Notes: a model not told the origin generated them from the letters alone. 42,468 bases of DNA from Anaerolineae bacterium (GCA_003130835.1 QEXX01000039.1:1-42468), one strand, 5' to 3'; positions 35,008-42,468 are shown, counted from the stretch's first letter. Numbers and translations: made by a program.

Positions 35008-35940
35008 TTAGTTGTTCGTCAAAAAAACTTCTATCTGACTGCTAGCACGGCGTTGGGCAAGCCACGCTTGCAAAGAGCGTTTTTGGTAAGACAGATAAGC
35101 CTCTGCGGTTAGCGTTCGTTGAGGGTCTCGCTCGATTACTTGAACAATATGATAACCGGCTGCCGTGCGAATCACTGGACTGTATTGACCCGGCTGAAGC
35201 GAAAAGAGGACTTCTTCAAGCTGCGGATCAAGCACCATGCCGCGCGCCAGCCAGCCTAAGTCCCCATAGGTAATGGGATCAAACTGCTCAGCCAGCGCAG
35301 CAAAGTCCTTGCCAGCTTGCAATTCAGCATAGACAGCTTGCGCTCGCTCAGCGGAGTAGAGCAGGATTTGGCGGGCATGAACTTGTTCAACCTGGCGCGG
35401 CGTTTGAGCAAGGATTTGGTTGCGCATCCAAACTGCGGCAAGCTCGCGCTTCAAGGCTAGACGTAGGCTTTCCGCGGTATACCCAACCTGTGCCATCCAA
35501 TCCTCCAAGACAGCCTGACCACCAATTTGGTCTGCCAATTGTTGAAGGCGTTCCTCTACCATCGTATCTTCTACCCGATAGCCAGCTTCTTGCGCTGCCT
35601 GCGCCAGTAAAACTTTATCGATCAGGTCATTCAACACCGTCTGTTGAGCATCGGTTGCTAGTTCCGTGCCAAAAGCCATTTGGTATCGTTCCAGTTCTTG
35701 TTGGAACTCCTGCAGGGTAATCCCTTCGCCGTTTACTTTTGCCGCCAGAGGGACAGCAGTCGCCGTAGCGGGGCTGAGGGTTAGGGTGGCCGTGGGTTGA
35801 CGGGTCGCCGTTGGGGTTGATGTCGGTTGTGTACAGGCAGCCATCCCGACTCCCATCAGCCACAACCAAGCCAAGATCGGTAGCCAAACCAAGCGCCTTC
35901 TATACAAGATCGCAGAACAAGATCGTTTGGAAAGTCTCAT
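35008..35940 (-). CDS. Parvulin-type peptidyl-prolyl isomerase lipoprotein (PrsA/SurA-like)
   Basis: A 310-residue exported foldase. The N-terminus has basic residues, a hydrophobic core and the lipobox GMAAC, with Cys36 as the lipidated residue. A Thr-rich spacer and a SurA_N-like helical region (GITLQEFQQELERYQMAFG) follow. The rotamase domain occupies about residues 200-285: HARQILL, GKDFAALAEQFDP, DLGWLARGMV and AGYHIVQVIERDP. ATG 35940 is chosen over an upstream start at 36105 because it directly precedes the signal peptide and lies 7 nt after a perfect -10 box. It probably assists folding of exported proteins such as the linker protein encoded next. Confidence 0.9.
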   Translation of the reverse strand: MRLSKRSCSAILYRRRLVWLPILAWLWLMGVGMAACTQPTSTPTATRQPTATLTLSPATATAVPLAAKVNGEGITLQEFQQELERYQMAFGTELATDAQQTVLNDLIDKVLLAQAAQEAGYRVEDTMVEERLQQLADQIGGQAVLEDWMAQVGYTAESLRLALKRELAAVWMRNQILAQTPRQVEQVHARQILLYSAERAQAVYAELQAGKDFAALAEQFDPITYGDLGWLARGMVLDPQLEEVLFSLQPGQYSPVIRTAAGYHIVQVIERDPQRTLTAEAYLSYQKRSLQAWLAQRRASSQIEVFLTNN

Positions 35941-35947
35941 TGGGTTG

Positions 35948-35953
35948 ATTATA
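35948..35953 (-). promoter_or_regulatory. -10 box of the parvulin gene, probable leaderless start
   Basis: TATAAT on the minus strand (35953-35948), with 7 nt to the ATG at 35940. TTGCAC lies 15 nt upstream as a possible -35. There is no Shine-Dalgarno sequence. Confidence 0.5.
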
Positions 35954-36100
35954 ACTGATGAGCGAAAGGTGCAAGAGCCGCTTTGTCCCACAAAAGCTGT
36001 CTCGTCCTGCCGAGACGATCGGCAATGTCTTGCCCGGCAAAGGCTTGAACTTCCCCAAAGGTAGGAGTGCAAATATGACTCTACTGAAAAAAGCCTGTAC

Positions 36101-36168
36101 ACCACGAAGACACAAAGGCGCTAAGACAATGTAATAATGAAAACTTCGTGGCTTTGTGTCTTTGTGGT
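36101..36168. repeat. 17-bp imperfect inverted repeat, MITE-like
   Basis: ACCACGAAGACACAAAG (36101-36117) pairs with CTTTGTGTCTTTGTGGT (36152-36168), 16 of 17 matching (the mismatch is a G-T wobble position in RNA), with a 34-nt centre that repeats CTTCGTGG. Sequences of this wording recur in many environmental genomes as small palindromic elements, by my recollection. The rest of the 35954-36219 gap shows no gene. Confidence 0.6.
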
Positions 36169-36219
36169 CCCATACCCTTCTTGCAGTGGACTCAAATATG
36201 AATGAATTCTGAAAACTAT

Positions 36220-36248
36220 TTCACAAAGCCGCAAGAATAGGGTAAAAT
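36220..36248 (+). promoter_or_regulatory. Promoter of heme oxygenase
   Basis: TTCACA (36220-36225), exactly 17 nt, then TAAAAT (36243-36248). The predicted start falls inside the palindrome at 36252-36274. Confidence 0.6.
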
Positions 36249-36251
36249 CAT

Positions 36252-36274
36252 ATTCGGATAGAATATATCCGAAT
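36252..36274. promoter_or_regulatory. Palindromic operator candidate upstream of heme oxygenase
   Basis: ATTCGGATA and TATCCGAAT form a perfect 9-bp inverted repeat around GAATA. It begins 4 nt after the -10 box, so a bound dimer would block transcription start. The regulator is not encoded nearby; iron- or heme-responsive control is plausible from the gene function only. Confidence 0.6.
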
Positions 36275-36308
36275 TTATCCAACCCATCACCCCCAACTCG
36301 AGGTCAAA

Positions 36309-37004
36309 ATGCATTCTCCAACCGTGACGCCTTTCTCCACTTCTCTGCGCGAGGGCACGCGCACAGCACACCGTCTGGCAGAGAACTCGCCGTTCATGCG
36401 TGAGTTATTTGCCGCCCGCCTACCTTTGCCTGCCTACCGCATTTTCCTGTGTCAACTCTATCGCCTCTATTCGGCATTAGAGGATTGCTTGGTCATCTTC
36501 CAACAGGATCGCTCCCTGCAAGCCTTCTATTTGCCAGCGCTCTTCCGCCGTGCAGCGCTAGAAGAGGATTTGTGCTATTACTACCGTGATGAAAGCTGGC
36601 GCGTGCTTCCGCCCTTAGAAGCCACCCAAGCCTATGTGCAGCGTATCCAAGCCATTGCAGAAGATTGGCCGCTTGGACTGGTAGCTCATCACTATACCCG
36701 TTATCTCGGAGACTTATCCGGCGGACAGGCAATGAAGCGCATTGTCGCTAAAATGTACCACTTAGACTCCAACCAGGGTTTGGCGTTTTATGACTTTCCT
36801 GACATTGCCGATTACGCGGCCTTCAAGAACGAATACCGTGCCAAACTCGATTCTTTACCTATCGATGATCACCTCGCTCATCGGCTCATCGCCGAGGCGA
36901 ATCACGCCTTTGAATTGAACCGCAGCATGTTTGAAGCGATGATGGATTACATGAATGCAAATGCCCCCGGTGATCAAGGAGAGGCGCAAAAAGTTGATGT
37001 TTGA
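36309..37004 (+). CDS. Heme oxygenase (biliverdin-producing)
   Basis: A 231-residue helical heme oxygenase that opens heme to biliverdin, iron and carbon monoxide using oxygen and reductant. His21 in TRTAHRLAENSPFM is the proximal heme ligand. The distal-helix signature LGDLSGGQ lies at residues 133-140, and YRLYSALEDCL is a family block. GAGG lies 6 nt before the ATG. In a mainly anaerobic gene set it may serve iron recovery or limited oxygen use. It is controlled by its own promoter and a palindromic operator candidate. Confidence 0.93.
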   Translation: MHSPTVTPFSTSLREGTRTAHRLAENSPFMRELFAARLPLPAYRIFLCQLYRLYSALEDCLVIFQQDRSLQAFYLPALFRRAALEEDLCYYYRDESWRVLPPLEATQAYVQRIQAIAEDWPLGLVAHHYTRYLGDLSGGQAMKRIVAKMYHLDSNQGLAFYDFPDIADYAAFKNEYRAKLDSLPIDDHLAHRLIAEANHAFELNRSMFEAMMDYMNANAPGDQGEAQKVDV

Positions 37005-37019
37005 ATTGCCAAATAAAAG

Positions 37020-37025
37020 TATAAT
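37020..37025 (+). promoter_or_regulatory. Possible -10 box of the plsC-like gene
   Basis: A perfect TATAAT, 29 nt before the ATG at 37055. No good -35 at 16-18 nt. Confidence 0.45.
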
Positions 37026-37054
37026 GCGGGGAAAATCCTGAGTGTAAACAGACT

Positions 37055-37735
37055 ATGGGTAAAGGGAATATTCCGCGTCGAATCCGCTCCATTTTTCGCT
37101 TTCTTTTTCACCTGCTGACCCACGTGGAGGTAATTGGAGTAGAAAAAGTACCTCTGCAAGGGGGATGTATCCTAGCCACCAATCATCTCAGCCGTCTCGA
37201 TCCGCCCTTGTTGTTTATGCTCATCGAACGGGATGATTTAACTGCCCTAGTGGCAGATAAGTATAAGAAATATCCTTTTATCCCCTGGCTGGTCAATACC
37301 TTGAGAGGTATCTGGATTCATCGCGAGGAGGCGGATTTCCGGGCATTGAAAGACGCCTGTCGCTACCTGGAACAAGGGGGGATGTTAGGAATTGCGCCGG
37401 AGGGCACGCGCAGCCGCACGAAGGGATTGTTACCCGGTAAACCCGGCGTCGCCTATTTGGCGGACAAAGCCAGGGTACCCATCGTCCCTGTGGCAATCAG
37501 TGGTACGGAGGGAGCTATTTTTAAGATCTTGTCGTTTCGTCGCCCAAAAATTCGGGTTGTCTTCGGCGATCCGATTCAATTTCCACCGATCGATCGTAGC
37601 AAACGGGATGAGATGCTGCAGCGCAATACCGACGAAATCTTGTGTCGCATCGCTGCCCTGCTCCCTGAAGGATACCGGGGGGTCTATGCCGATCACCCAC
37701 GTCTGAAAGAAATCCTAACCGCTTCAGCCTCCTAA
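37055..37735 (+). CDS. 1-acyl-sn-glycerol-3-phosphate acyltransferase (PlsC-like)
   Basis: A 226-residue membrane-associated acyltransferase. Motif I is NHLSRLDPP with His44 and Asp49 (HX4D). Motif III is the acceptor-phosphate block APEGTRSRT near residue 112, and a final VPIVPVAISG is motif IV. It transfers an acyl group to lysophosphatidic acid or a related acceptor in phospholipid synthesis. It is followed by the UPF0104 gene 21 nt later. Confidence 0.92.
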   Translation: MGKGNIPRRIRSIFRFLFHLLTHVEVIGVEKVPLQGGCILATNHLSRLDPPLLFMLIERDDLTALVADKYKKYPFIPWLVNTLRGIWIHREEADFRALKDACRYLEQGGMLGIAPEGTRSRTKGLLPGKPGVAYLADKARVPIVPVAISGTEGAIFKILSFRRPKIRVVFGDPIQFPPIDRSKRDEMLQRNTDEILCRIAALLPEGYRGVYADHPRLKEILTASAS

Positions 37736-37740
37736 AGGCG

Positions 37741-37749
37741 TGATAGAAT
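37741..37749 (+). promoter_or_regulatory. Extended -10 promoter of the UPF0104 gene, probable leaderless start
   Basis: TGA then TAGAAT (37744-37749), with 7 nt before the ATG at 37757. No ribosome-binding site is visible. Confidence 0.45.
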
Positions 37750-37756
37750 TCGGCTT

Positions 37757-38767
37757 ATGAAAAGTTGGCGCTTTTGGCTGGGCGTTCTGGTCAGCCTTTT
37801 TTTTCTGGGCTGGGTGCTGAAGGATTTGCTTCCAGAGATCGAACTCTTTTGGGTAGCTCTGCGCCAAGCTCAATATATCTGGCTGATTCCGGGCGTAGCC
37901 GTCTATTTCCTCGGTGTGTGGGCGCGTGCTTGGCGCTGGCATTATTTATTGCGCCGCATCAAAGCTGTGCCTACCCGTACCATGTTTCCCATGGTCGCCA
38001 TTGGTTATATGGGGAATAATATCTATCCCGCCCGCGCCGGCGAAGTCCTGCGCGCCGTGGTGCTTAAACGACGCGAGGGCATCTCGGTCTCCGCCTCGCT
38101 AGCTACTATCATTGTTGAACGCATTTTCGACGGGCTGGTGATGTTAGCATTTGTCTTTGTCAACCTGCCCGAATTGAGCCGTCTGACAGCTTCAGCCGGA
38201 GTAGCCGGGGCAAGCAGCATCCGTCAGATCGCCGTAGGTGGAGCCGGGCTTTTCTTTGGCGCCTTGGTGTTTTTTCTAATCGCCGCCATGTTTCCCCAAC
38301 GAACGCAGGGTCTCATTGCTTGGTTGACTCATCGCTTCGTCCCACAACGGTGGCGTGAACAAACGCTATCCCTAAGTGAACGCTTTCTCAGCGGTTTAGA
38401 AGCCTTACGCTCTCCCCTGGATGTTTGGATGATTTTCTTCACTTCGGTGGTGATCTGGCTTTTTGAAACCGGCAAATACTGGTTTGTCATGCACGCTTTC
38501 CCATTCCAGGTGAGTTTTTTCGCCCTGATGTTGATGAATGGCATCGTGAATCTGGCAACCACGCTGCCTTCGGCGCCGGGCTACATCGGCACCTTTGATA
38601 AGCCCGGTATAGCTGTGTTGGAAGCTTACGGGGTGAGCACTGCGGTTGCCTCCAGCTATACCATCGTCCTACACATTGCCTTATGGCTACCGATCACCGC
38701 CTTGGGGGCATATTATCTGTGGCGTGAAGGGTTGCGCTGGGAGGCGGCTCTGAAGGAGGCGCAATGA
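37757..38767 (+). CDS. UPF0104/lysylphosphatidylglycerol-synthase-TM-like membrane protein
   Basis: A 336-residue polytopic membrane protein of the family that also forms the flippase half of MprF and the AglD/YbhN proteins. About eight hydrophobic segments are visible. Typical blocks are YMGNNIYPARAGEVLRAVVL, IIVERIFDGLVMLAF and LPSAPGYIGTFDKPGIAVL. Relatives move or help assemble polar lipids or glycolipids. Its stop overlaps the next start, ATGA, linking it to the FAD oxidoreductase. Confidence 0.88.
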   Translation: MKSWRFWLGVLVSLFFLGWVLKDLLPEIELFWVALRQAQYIWLIPGVAVYFLGVWARAWRWHYLLRRIKAVPTRTMFPMVAIGYMGNNIYPARAGEVLRAVVLKRREGISVSASLATIIVERIFDGLVMLAFVFVNLPELSRLTASAGVAGASSIRQIAVGGAGLFFGALVFFLIAAMFPQRTQGLIAWLTHRFVPQRWREQTLSLSERFLSGLEALRSPLDVWMIFFTSVVIWLFETGKYWFVMHAFPFQVSFFALMLMNGIVNLATTLPSAPGYIGTFDKPGIAVLEAYGVSTAVASSYTIVLHIALWLPITALGAYYLWREGLRWEAALKEAQ

Positions 38768-40077
38768 CTGAACCCCGTGCAAGCCGCCGGGTAGCCGTGA
38801 TCGGGGCAGGTTTTGGCGGTCTGGCGGCTGCTTATGACCTGCTAAAGAACGGTCAGCAAGTCACGCTGTACGAAGCCGCCGATCACGTTGGCGGGTTGGC
38901 AAGCGGTTTCAAAGAACCTCACTGGGAATGGTCGATGGAGAAGTATTATCACCATTGGTTTGCCAGCGACCGTCACATGCTGCAACTGATCGATGAGCTA
39001 GGCTGGCGCAAGCATGTGCGCTTTCCTCGCCCGTATACGGTCGTCTATTACCGTGGGCGGTTCTACCCCTTTGATTCGATCTTGCAGATGGCGCTCTTTC
39101 CGGGCTTGGGATGGGGGATCGATAAAATCCGCTTCGGTTTCGTCGGGTTGTTCCTGCGCCTGACCAATAACTGGCAAGCCCTCGAAAAGACCACCGTGGA
39201 AGCTTGGATGCGCCGCTGGGCTGGCGATCGGGTGTATGAGTTGATGTGGCAACCCCTGATGATCGGCAAGTTTGGCGAACGCTATGCTCCCTTGGTCAAT
39301 ATGGCTTGGATGTGGGCGCGCATCAAAGCCCGCACAACCCGCTTAGGTACCTTTGAGGGCGGCTTTCAAGCCTTTGCCGACCGCTTTAGCGCTCTATTGC
39401 AGAAGATGGGCTTGAATTTACGCCTATCCTGCCCAGTGGAGCGCATCTCTCCCCTGCAGGAAGGCGGCTTAACCGTGCAAAGCGCAGACGGGCAAGCTCA
39501 CTACGACCAAGTGCTGGTCACCCAATCGCCAAGCGTGTTGGCGCGCCTAGCCCCTGAGTTACCCCCCGATTACCTGCGCGGTTTGTTAGAGTTGAAGAGC
39601 ATGGGCGCGGTGGTGCTGATCTTCTCCCTCAAGCAGCCGCTTTCACCCCAAGGTTATTATTGGTATAACATCCCCAAATCGGCTGGCTTTCCCTTTCTTG
39701 CCTTGGTGGAGCATACCAACTTCGTCCCGGCGCGCTATTTTGGTGGTGAGCATTTAGTTTATTGCGGTGATTACCTCGAAACCGATCATGAGTACTTTCA
39801 ACTGAGCCAAGATCAACTCGTCCAACGTTTTCTACCCGCTTTACAGCGTATTAATCCTAACTTTTCACCCCAATGGGTGAATAAAACTTGGTTGTTCCGC
39901 ACGCTGTATGCCCAACCGGTGCCGTTTGTCAACCATTCACGCAACATTCCCCCAATCCGTACCCCATTAGCGGGGTTGTATTTCGCCAGCATGAGTCAGG
40001 TGTACCCATGGGATCGAGGCACCAATTTTGCAGTGGAGATTGGGCGACGAGCAGCACACCTGATGCTTGAGGATTGA
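38764..40077 (+). CDS. FAD-dependent oxidoreductase (protoporphyrinogen-oxidase/amine-oxidase-like)
   Basis: A 437-residue flavoprotein. The N-terminus has the dinucleotide-binding motif IGAGFGGLAAAYDLL, with a ribose-binding Glu in LYEAADHVGGLASGF. The Trp/Tyr-rich blocks WSMEKYYHHWFASD and WMWARIKARTTRLGTFEGGF follow, and the C-terminal FAD block is YFASMSQVYPWDRGTNFAV. This wording is typical of proteins annotated as NAD(P)/FAD-dependent oxidoreductases beside lipid flippase-like genes, often with glycosyltransferases. The substrate is unknown; an isoprenoid or sugar-lipid role is possible. Confidence 0.82.
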   Translation: MTEPRASRRVAVIGAGFGGLAAAYDLLKNGQQVTLYEAADHVGGLASGFKEPHWEWSMEKYYHHWFASDRHMLQLIDELGWRKHVRFPRPYTVVYYRGRFYPFDSILQMALFPGLGWGIDKIRFGFVGLFLRLTNNWQALEKTTVEAWMRRWAGDRVYELMWQPLMIGKFGERYAPLVNMAWMWARIKARTTRLGTFEGGFQAFADRFSALLQKMGLNLRLSCPVERISPLQEGGLTVQSADGQAHYDQVLVTQSPSVLARLAPELPPDYLRGLLELKSMGAVVLIFSLKQPLSPQGYYWYNIPKSAGFPFLALVEHTNFVPARYFGGEHLVYCGDYLETDHEYFQLSQDQLVQRFLPALQRINPNFSPQWVNKTWLFRTLYAQPVPFVNHSRNIPPIRTPLAGLYFASMSQVYPWDRGTNFAVEIGRRAAHLMLED

Positions 40078-40102
40078 ACCACTACCTGCAAAGGAGTCTC
40101 CG

Positions 40103-40528
40103 ATGCGAGCTGAATTTTTTGCCTTACTAACCGCTCTTGCCTGGGGTATTGGCGGCTATTTCGAGAAAAAAGGACTACACTTGGGCAACCTTTCGCCACA
40201 GATGGGCATCACCATCCGCACTGCGGTAGCCTTGGTGATTTTAGCGGCGGTCAGTTTCCCGCAGTGGAAAACCCTCAGCCAAGCTGGCAGCAAGGCGTTA
40301 TGGATGATGGTTTTCGGTGGTGGTGTGATTGCTGGAGCCGTTGGAATGCTGTGCTTTTACACCGCCCTGAAAGGTGCTCCTTTGGGGCGGGTGATGCCCA
40401 TTGCGTTTACCTCGCCGCTGTTCGGAGCGCTGATGGGCATCCTGTTCGGGGGCGAGCCGCTCACCTGGAAAGTCATCCTTGGCGCTTTGCTCACGGTCGG
40501 TGGGATCATTCTCCTAACTTTTGGATGA
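40103..40528 (+). CDS. Half-size EamA-family transporter
   Basis: A 141-residue membrane protein with about five hydrophobic helices, equal to one EamA (DMT) repeat instead of the usual two. It starts MRAEFFALLTALAWGIGGYF and ends LGALLTVGGIILLTFG, both standard for single-repeat EamA proteins, which are assumed to dimerise. AAGGAG lies 7 nt before ATG 40103; an earlier in-frame start at 40067 lacks such a site. Substrate unknown. The final GGATGA couples it to the next gene. Confidence 0.88.
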   Translation: MRAEFFALLTALAWGIGGYFEKKGLHLGNLSPQMGITIRTAVALVILAAVSFPQWKTLSQAGSKALWMMVFGGGVIAGAVGMLCFYTALKGAPLGRVMPIAFTSPLFGALMGILFGGEPLTWKVILGALLTVGGIILLTFG

Positions 40529-41709
40529 ACCTGACGGCTTTTCGGGCGCTCTTGACCCCGCTTGGGCAGCAAGCGCTGGCTCAGGCGGTTGCGCTGCAAC
40601 CCACCGAAGAGAGTTATCTGCGTCACTACCAAAACCTTTCTCGCCGCTACGATGCTCAGCTTGCGCAAGCCGCTCTAGAAACGGCAATCCTGCGCCGCAA
40701 GGCGCAAGCCAAGACGCCCTTTGCCAAACAGCTTTACTTTACCCAAGAAGCCCTTGAACAAGCTTCGCATTGGGAAATTGCCCGTTATCGCGCCCAACGC
40801 ATGCGAGGAGCAGCCTTCATCTTGGACCTAGGCTGTTCGATCGGCAGCGATTCCTTTGCATTCGCTGAAGTTGCGTTGACCGTAGGGATCGACCGCGATG
40901 CCTTGCGCCTAGCGATGGCTCAAGCGAACAGGCGCGCCCTAAACCTAGAGGAGCGGATCGGTTGGGTGCGAGCCGACCTAACCCAGCCGCTTCCTTTCGG
41001 AGCGCCTCTTGAGCATGCAGCGGCTTTCTTTGATCCAGCTCGCCGTGTTGGCGGACAGCGGCGCTTTCACGTCGATCGCTATCAACCGCCTTTGGGAGTC
41101 CTTTGCGAGTGGCAAAAACGCTTGCCAAACTTAGCCGTGAAGCTCTCCCCAGCAGTAGATTTGCAAGAGCTTGCGCCTTACGGAGGAGAAATCGAGTTTA
41201 TCTCGTTCAAGGGAGAACTCAAAGAAGCGGTGTTGTGGCTGGGTGGTTTTGTGCGCTGTGCTCGACGCGCTACGCTGCTGCCGGCTGGAGTTAGTTTGGA
41301 AAGTGAAACCCCCGTTTCAGACGATCAACTTCCCCTGGCATCACCCGCAGCTTACCTGTATGAACCCGACCCAGCCATCCTGCGCGCCGGATTGGTGCGC
41401 AAACTGGGACAGATGCTAAACGCCTGGCAAATGGACGATGAAATCGCCTATCTCACCGCCGAACAAAGCGTATCTACCCCGTTTGCCCGCTGCTGGCAAG
41501 TCGAAAGCTGGTTTCCTTTTCAGCTCAAACGCTTGCGCGCCTACCTTCAGGAGCGCCATGTAGGAAAGGTAATCATTAAAAAGCGCGGTTCACCCCTGCA
41601 ACCTGAAGCCTTGCAACATGCCTTGCGCCTCAAGGGAGAGGAAGAACGGGTGCTTTTTCTAACCCATCTGCGGGGAAAACCGATCGTGATTATTGCCTTC
41701 CCCCAATAA
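40525..41709 (+). CDS. SAM-dependent methyltransferase-like protein with THUMP-like C-terminus
   Basis: A 394-residue protein whose ATG overlaps the transporter stop. Residues about 90-200 carry a Rossmann methyltransferase core: motif I ILDLGCSIGSDS, VGIDRD as the acidic SAM-binding strand end, and AAFFDPARRVGGQR in motif IV position. The last 80 residues (ERHVGKVIIKKRG and LRGKPIVIIAF) resemble the THUMP-like domain found in class I methyltransferases of unknown target. An RNA substrate is likely but unproven. Confidence 0.8.
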   Translation: MNLTAFRALLTPLGQQALAQAVALQPTEESYLRHYQNLSRRYDAQLAQAALETAILRRKAQAKTPFAKQLYFTQEALEQASHWEIARYRAQRMRGAAFILDLGCSIGSDSFAFAEVALTVGIDRDALRLAMAQANRRALNLEERIGWVRADLTQPLPFGAPLEHAAAFFDPARRVGGQRRFHVDRYQPPLGVLCEWQKRLPNLAVKLSPAVDLQELAPYGGEIEFISFKGELKEAVLWLGGFVRCARRATLLPAGVSLESETPVSDDQLPLASPAAYLYEPDPAILRAGLVRKLGQMLNAWQMDDEIAYLTAEQSVSTPFARCWQVESWFPFQLKRLRAYLQERHVGKVIIKKRGSPLQPEALQHALRLKGEEERVLFLTHLRGKPIVIIAFPQ

Positions 41710-41784
41710 CGCAAAGGAAACGGCAAGAGGAAGACTCCGCAAGTCCAATCACCATGCCACTGGCTATCAATCCAGCCTGAAGTA

Positions 41785-41793
41785 TGATACAAT
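41785..41793 (+). promoter_or_regulatory. Extended -10 promoter of the coiled-coil gene
   Basis: TGA directly followed by TACAAT (41788-41793), 20 nt before the ATG at 41814. Confidence 0.4.
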
Positions 41794-41813
41794 TTTCATG
41801 GCTGGAACGAGGT

Positions 41814-42468
41814 ATGGAAGAGAACCTGCGCGAGATCATCCAACGCGAACTGCCTGGCTTAATCATGAAAGACCCTCAAATTCGGGATTGGGTCTGGCAT
41901 TTGATTCATGAATATGCGCCAAGCAAAGCTGAAAGCGAGAGCCGCTTCGAGCAAATGTTGGCTGAATTGCACACCATGCGGGATGAGTTTCAGCGAGAAA
42001 TGCGGCAGATGCGCGAGGAGTTCCAGCAAGAAATGCGTTCCATGCGCGAAGAGAGCGAGCGCCGCTGGGAGGAGGACCGGCGCAAGTGGGAAGAAAACTT
42101 GCGTCAGTGGAAAGAGAATGAACGCAAATGGGAAGAGCACCGACGCAAGTGGGAAGAAAATGAACGCAAATGGGAAGAGCACCAACGCAAGTGGGAAGAA
42201 AGTCTGCGTTGGTGGGAAGAGAATCAACGCAAGTGGGAAGAAAATGAACGCAAGTGGGAAGAAAACCAACGTTGGTGGGAAGAGAATCAACGCAAGTGGG
42301 AAGAGAACCAACGTCGGTGGGAAGAGAATCAACGCAAATGGGAAGAAAATGAACGCAAGTGGGAAGAAAACCAACGTTGGTGGGAAGAGAATCAACGCAA
42401 ATGGGAAGAGAACCAACGTCGGTGGGAAGAGAATCAACGCAAATGGGAAGAAAATGAACGCAAGTGGG
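41814..42468 (+). CDS. Coiled-coil protein with tryptophan heptads, DUF3782-like (3' partial)
   Basis: Open to the right edge, at least 218 residues. It begins MEENLREIIQRELPGLIMKD and WVWHLIHEYAPSKAE, then becomes a long charged helix (MRDEFQREMRQMREEFQ). From about residue 83 it is a tandem seven-residue repeat of the form W-E-E-N-x-R-(K/R/W). The N-terminal wording and the coiled coil recall DUF3782 proteins, whose C-terminus is a PD-(D/E)XK nuclease-like domain, but that part lies outside the window. An upstream in-frame ATG at 41784 overlaps the promoter and is not used. The antisense frame reading repeated LFPPTL is a shadow. Confidence 0.7.
   Translation, partial: MEENLREIIQRELPGLIMKDPQIRDWVWHLIHEYAPSKAESESRFEQMLAELHTMRDEFQREMRQMREEFQQEMRSMREESERRWEEDRRKWEENLRQWKENERKWEEHRRKWEENERKWEEHQRKWEESLRWWEENQRKWEENERKWEENQRWWEENQRKWEENQRRWEENQRKWEENERKWEENQRWWEENQRKWEENQRRWEENQRKWEENERKW
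42222..42468 (+). repeat. 105-bp tandem higher-order repeat of 21-bp units
   Basis: The heptad codons form 21-bp units, and five units (NQRKW, NERKW, NQRWW, NQRKW, NQRRW) make a 105-bp super-repeat: copies start at 42222, 42327 and 42432, the last cut by the window. Copies differ only at AAG/AAA wobble positions. Less regular heptads lie at about 42060-42221. Confidence 0.85.

Noticed and set aside
35941-36105. 55-residue N-terminal extension of the parvulin lipoprotein
   Set aside because: It would bury the signal peptide inside the protein and run through the promoter; the start at 35940 gives a proper lipoprotein signal.
41859-42437. Long minus-strand frame of repeated Leu-Phe-Pro-Pro units
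   Set aside because: It is the antisense of the Trp-heptad coiled-coil gene; the plus frame has a promoter, a sensible N-terminus and coiled-coil logic.
42060-42468. CRISPR-like regular repeats
   Set aside because: The 21-bp units are contiguous without spacers and keep one reading frame, so they are protein-coding tandem repeats.
1-42468. tRNA or rRNA genes
   Set aside because: The intergenic gaps were read for T-loop (GTTCRANNC) and acceptor-stem patterns on both strands; no complete cloverleaf was seen, though a covariance search was not possible.

Overview
The window looks like a chromosomal segment from an anaerobic member of the Chloroflexota, most likely Anaerolineae. This is inferred from gene content and style: cell-surface proteins with threonine/proline-rich linkers, a tungsten-type aldehyde:ferredoxin oxidoreductase (AOR) with its radical-SAM maturase, a selenoprotein B-family gene, a 7TMR-HD phosphodiesterase and a stand-alone bacterial alpha-2-macroglobulin. 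No rRNA, tRNA, CRISPR array or intact mobile element was recognised. The taxonomic call is not based on a database search.

Layout. 1-2966: the end of an ECF-type transporter operon (duplicated ATPase cut by the left edge, EcfT, small membrane protein). 2967-4713: a possibly structured leader, tyrosyl-tRNA synthetase and a hairpin. 4738-4975: a promoter-driven 30-residue membrane microprotein candidate. 4975-6995 (minus): ychF followed by a GrdB-family gene whose in-frame UGA sits in a UxxC motif and is followed by a SECIS-like hairpin. 7005-7748 (minus): a phosphoribosyltransferase-like gene, also with an in-frame UGA. 8019-13950: a tungsten-enzyme island with a radical-SAM/SPASM maturase, a decayed transposase, a MoaD-like carrier, an 83-residue protein ending in GGG, the AOR, and a protoglobin-like/MoaD-like fusion. 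13965-15745: dcd plus a HAD-like protein. 15881-21501 (minus): rpoC from its own promoter, with thrC directly behind it. 21716-27727: a 2003-residue alpha-2-macroglobulin.

27797-33902 is a colinear housekeeping block: mtaB-like methylthiotransferase, HIT protein, YqeY-like protein, 7TMR-HD phosphodiesterase, ybeY, a diacylglycerol/undecaprenol kinase and an endonuclease IV-like TIM barrel. 34237-35940 (minus) encodes a parvulin lipoprotein and a Pro/Thr-linker surface protein. 36101-36274 has a large inverted repeat, then a promoter with a perfect palindrome ahead of heme oxygenase. 37055-41709 encodes a PlsC acyltransferase, a UPF0104 membrane protein, a FAD oxidoreductase, a half-size EamA transporter and a SAM methyltransferase. 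The right edge cuts a coiled-coil gene built of tryptophan heptads in a 105-bp higher-order repeat.

Most striking are the AOR island, where a heme-sensor-like domain is joined to a MoaD-like domain lacking a diglycine tail beside a second small GGG-tailed protein, and two neighbouring genes each interrupted by one in-frame UGA. Several starts lie only 6-7 nt after a good -10 box (ychF, yqeY, the parvulin gene, the UPF0104 gene), pointing to leaderless mRNAs. All family calls come from reading motifs by eye; no alignment, structure prediction or search was run.
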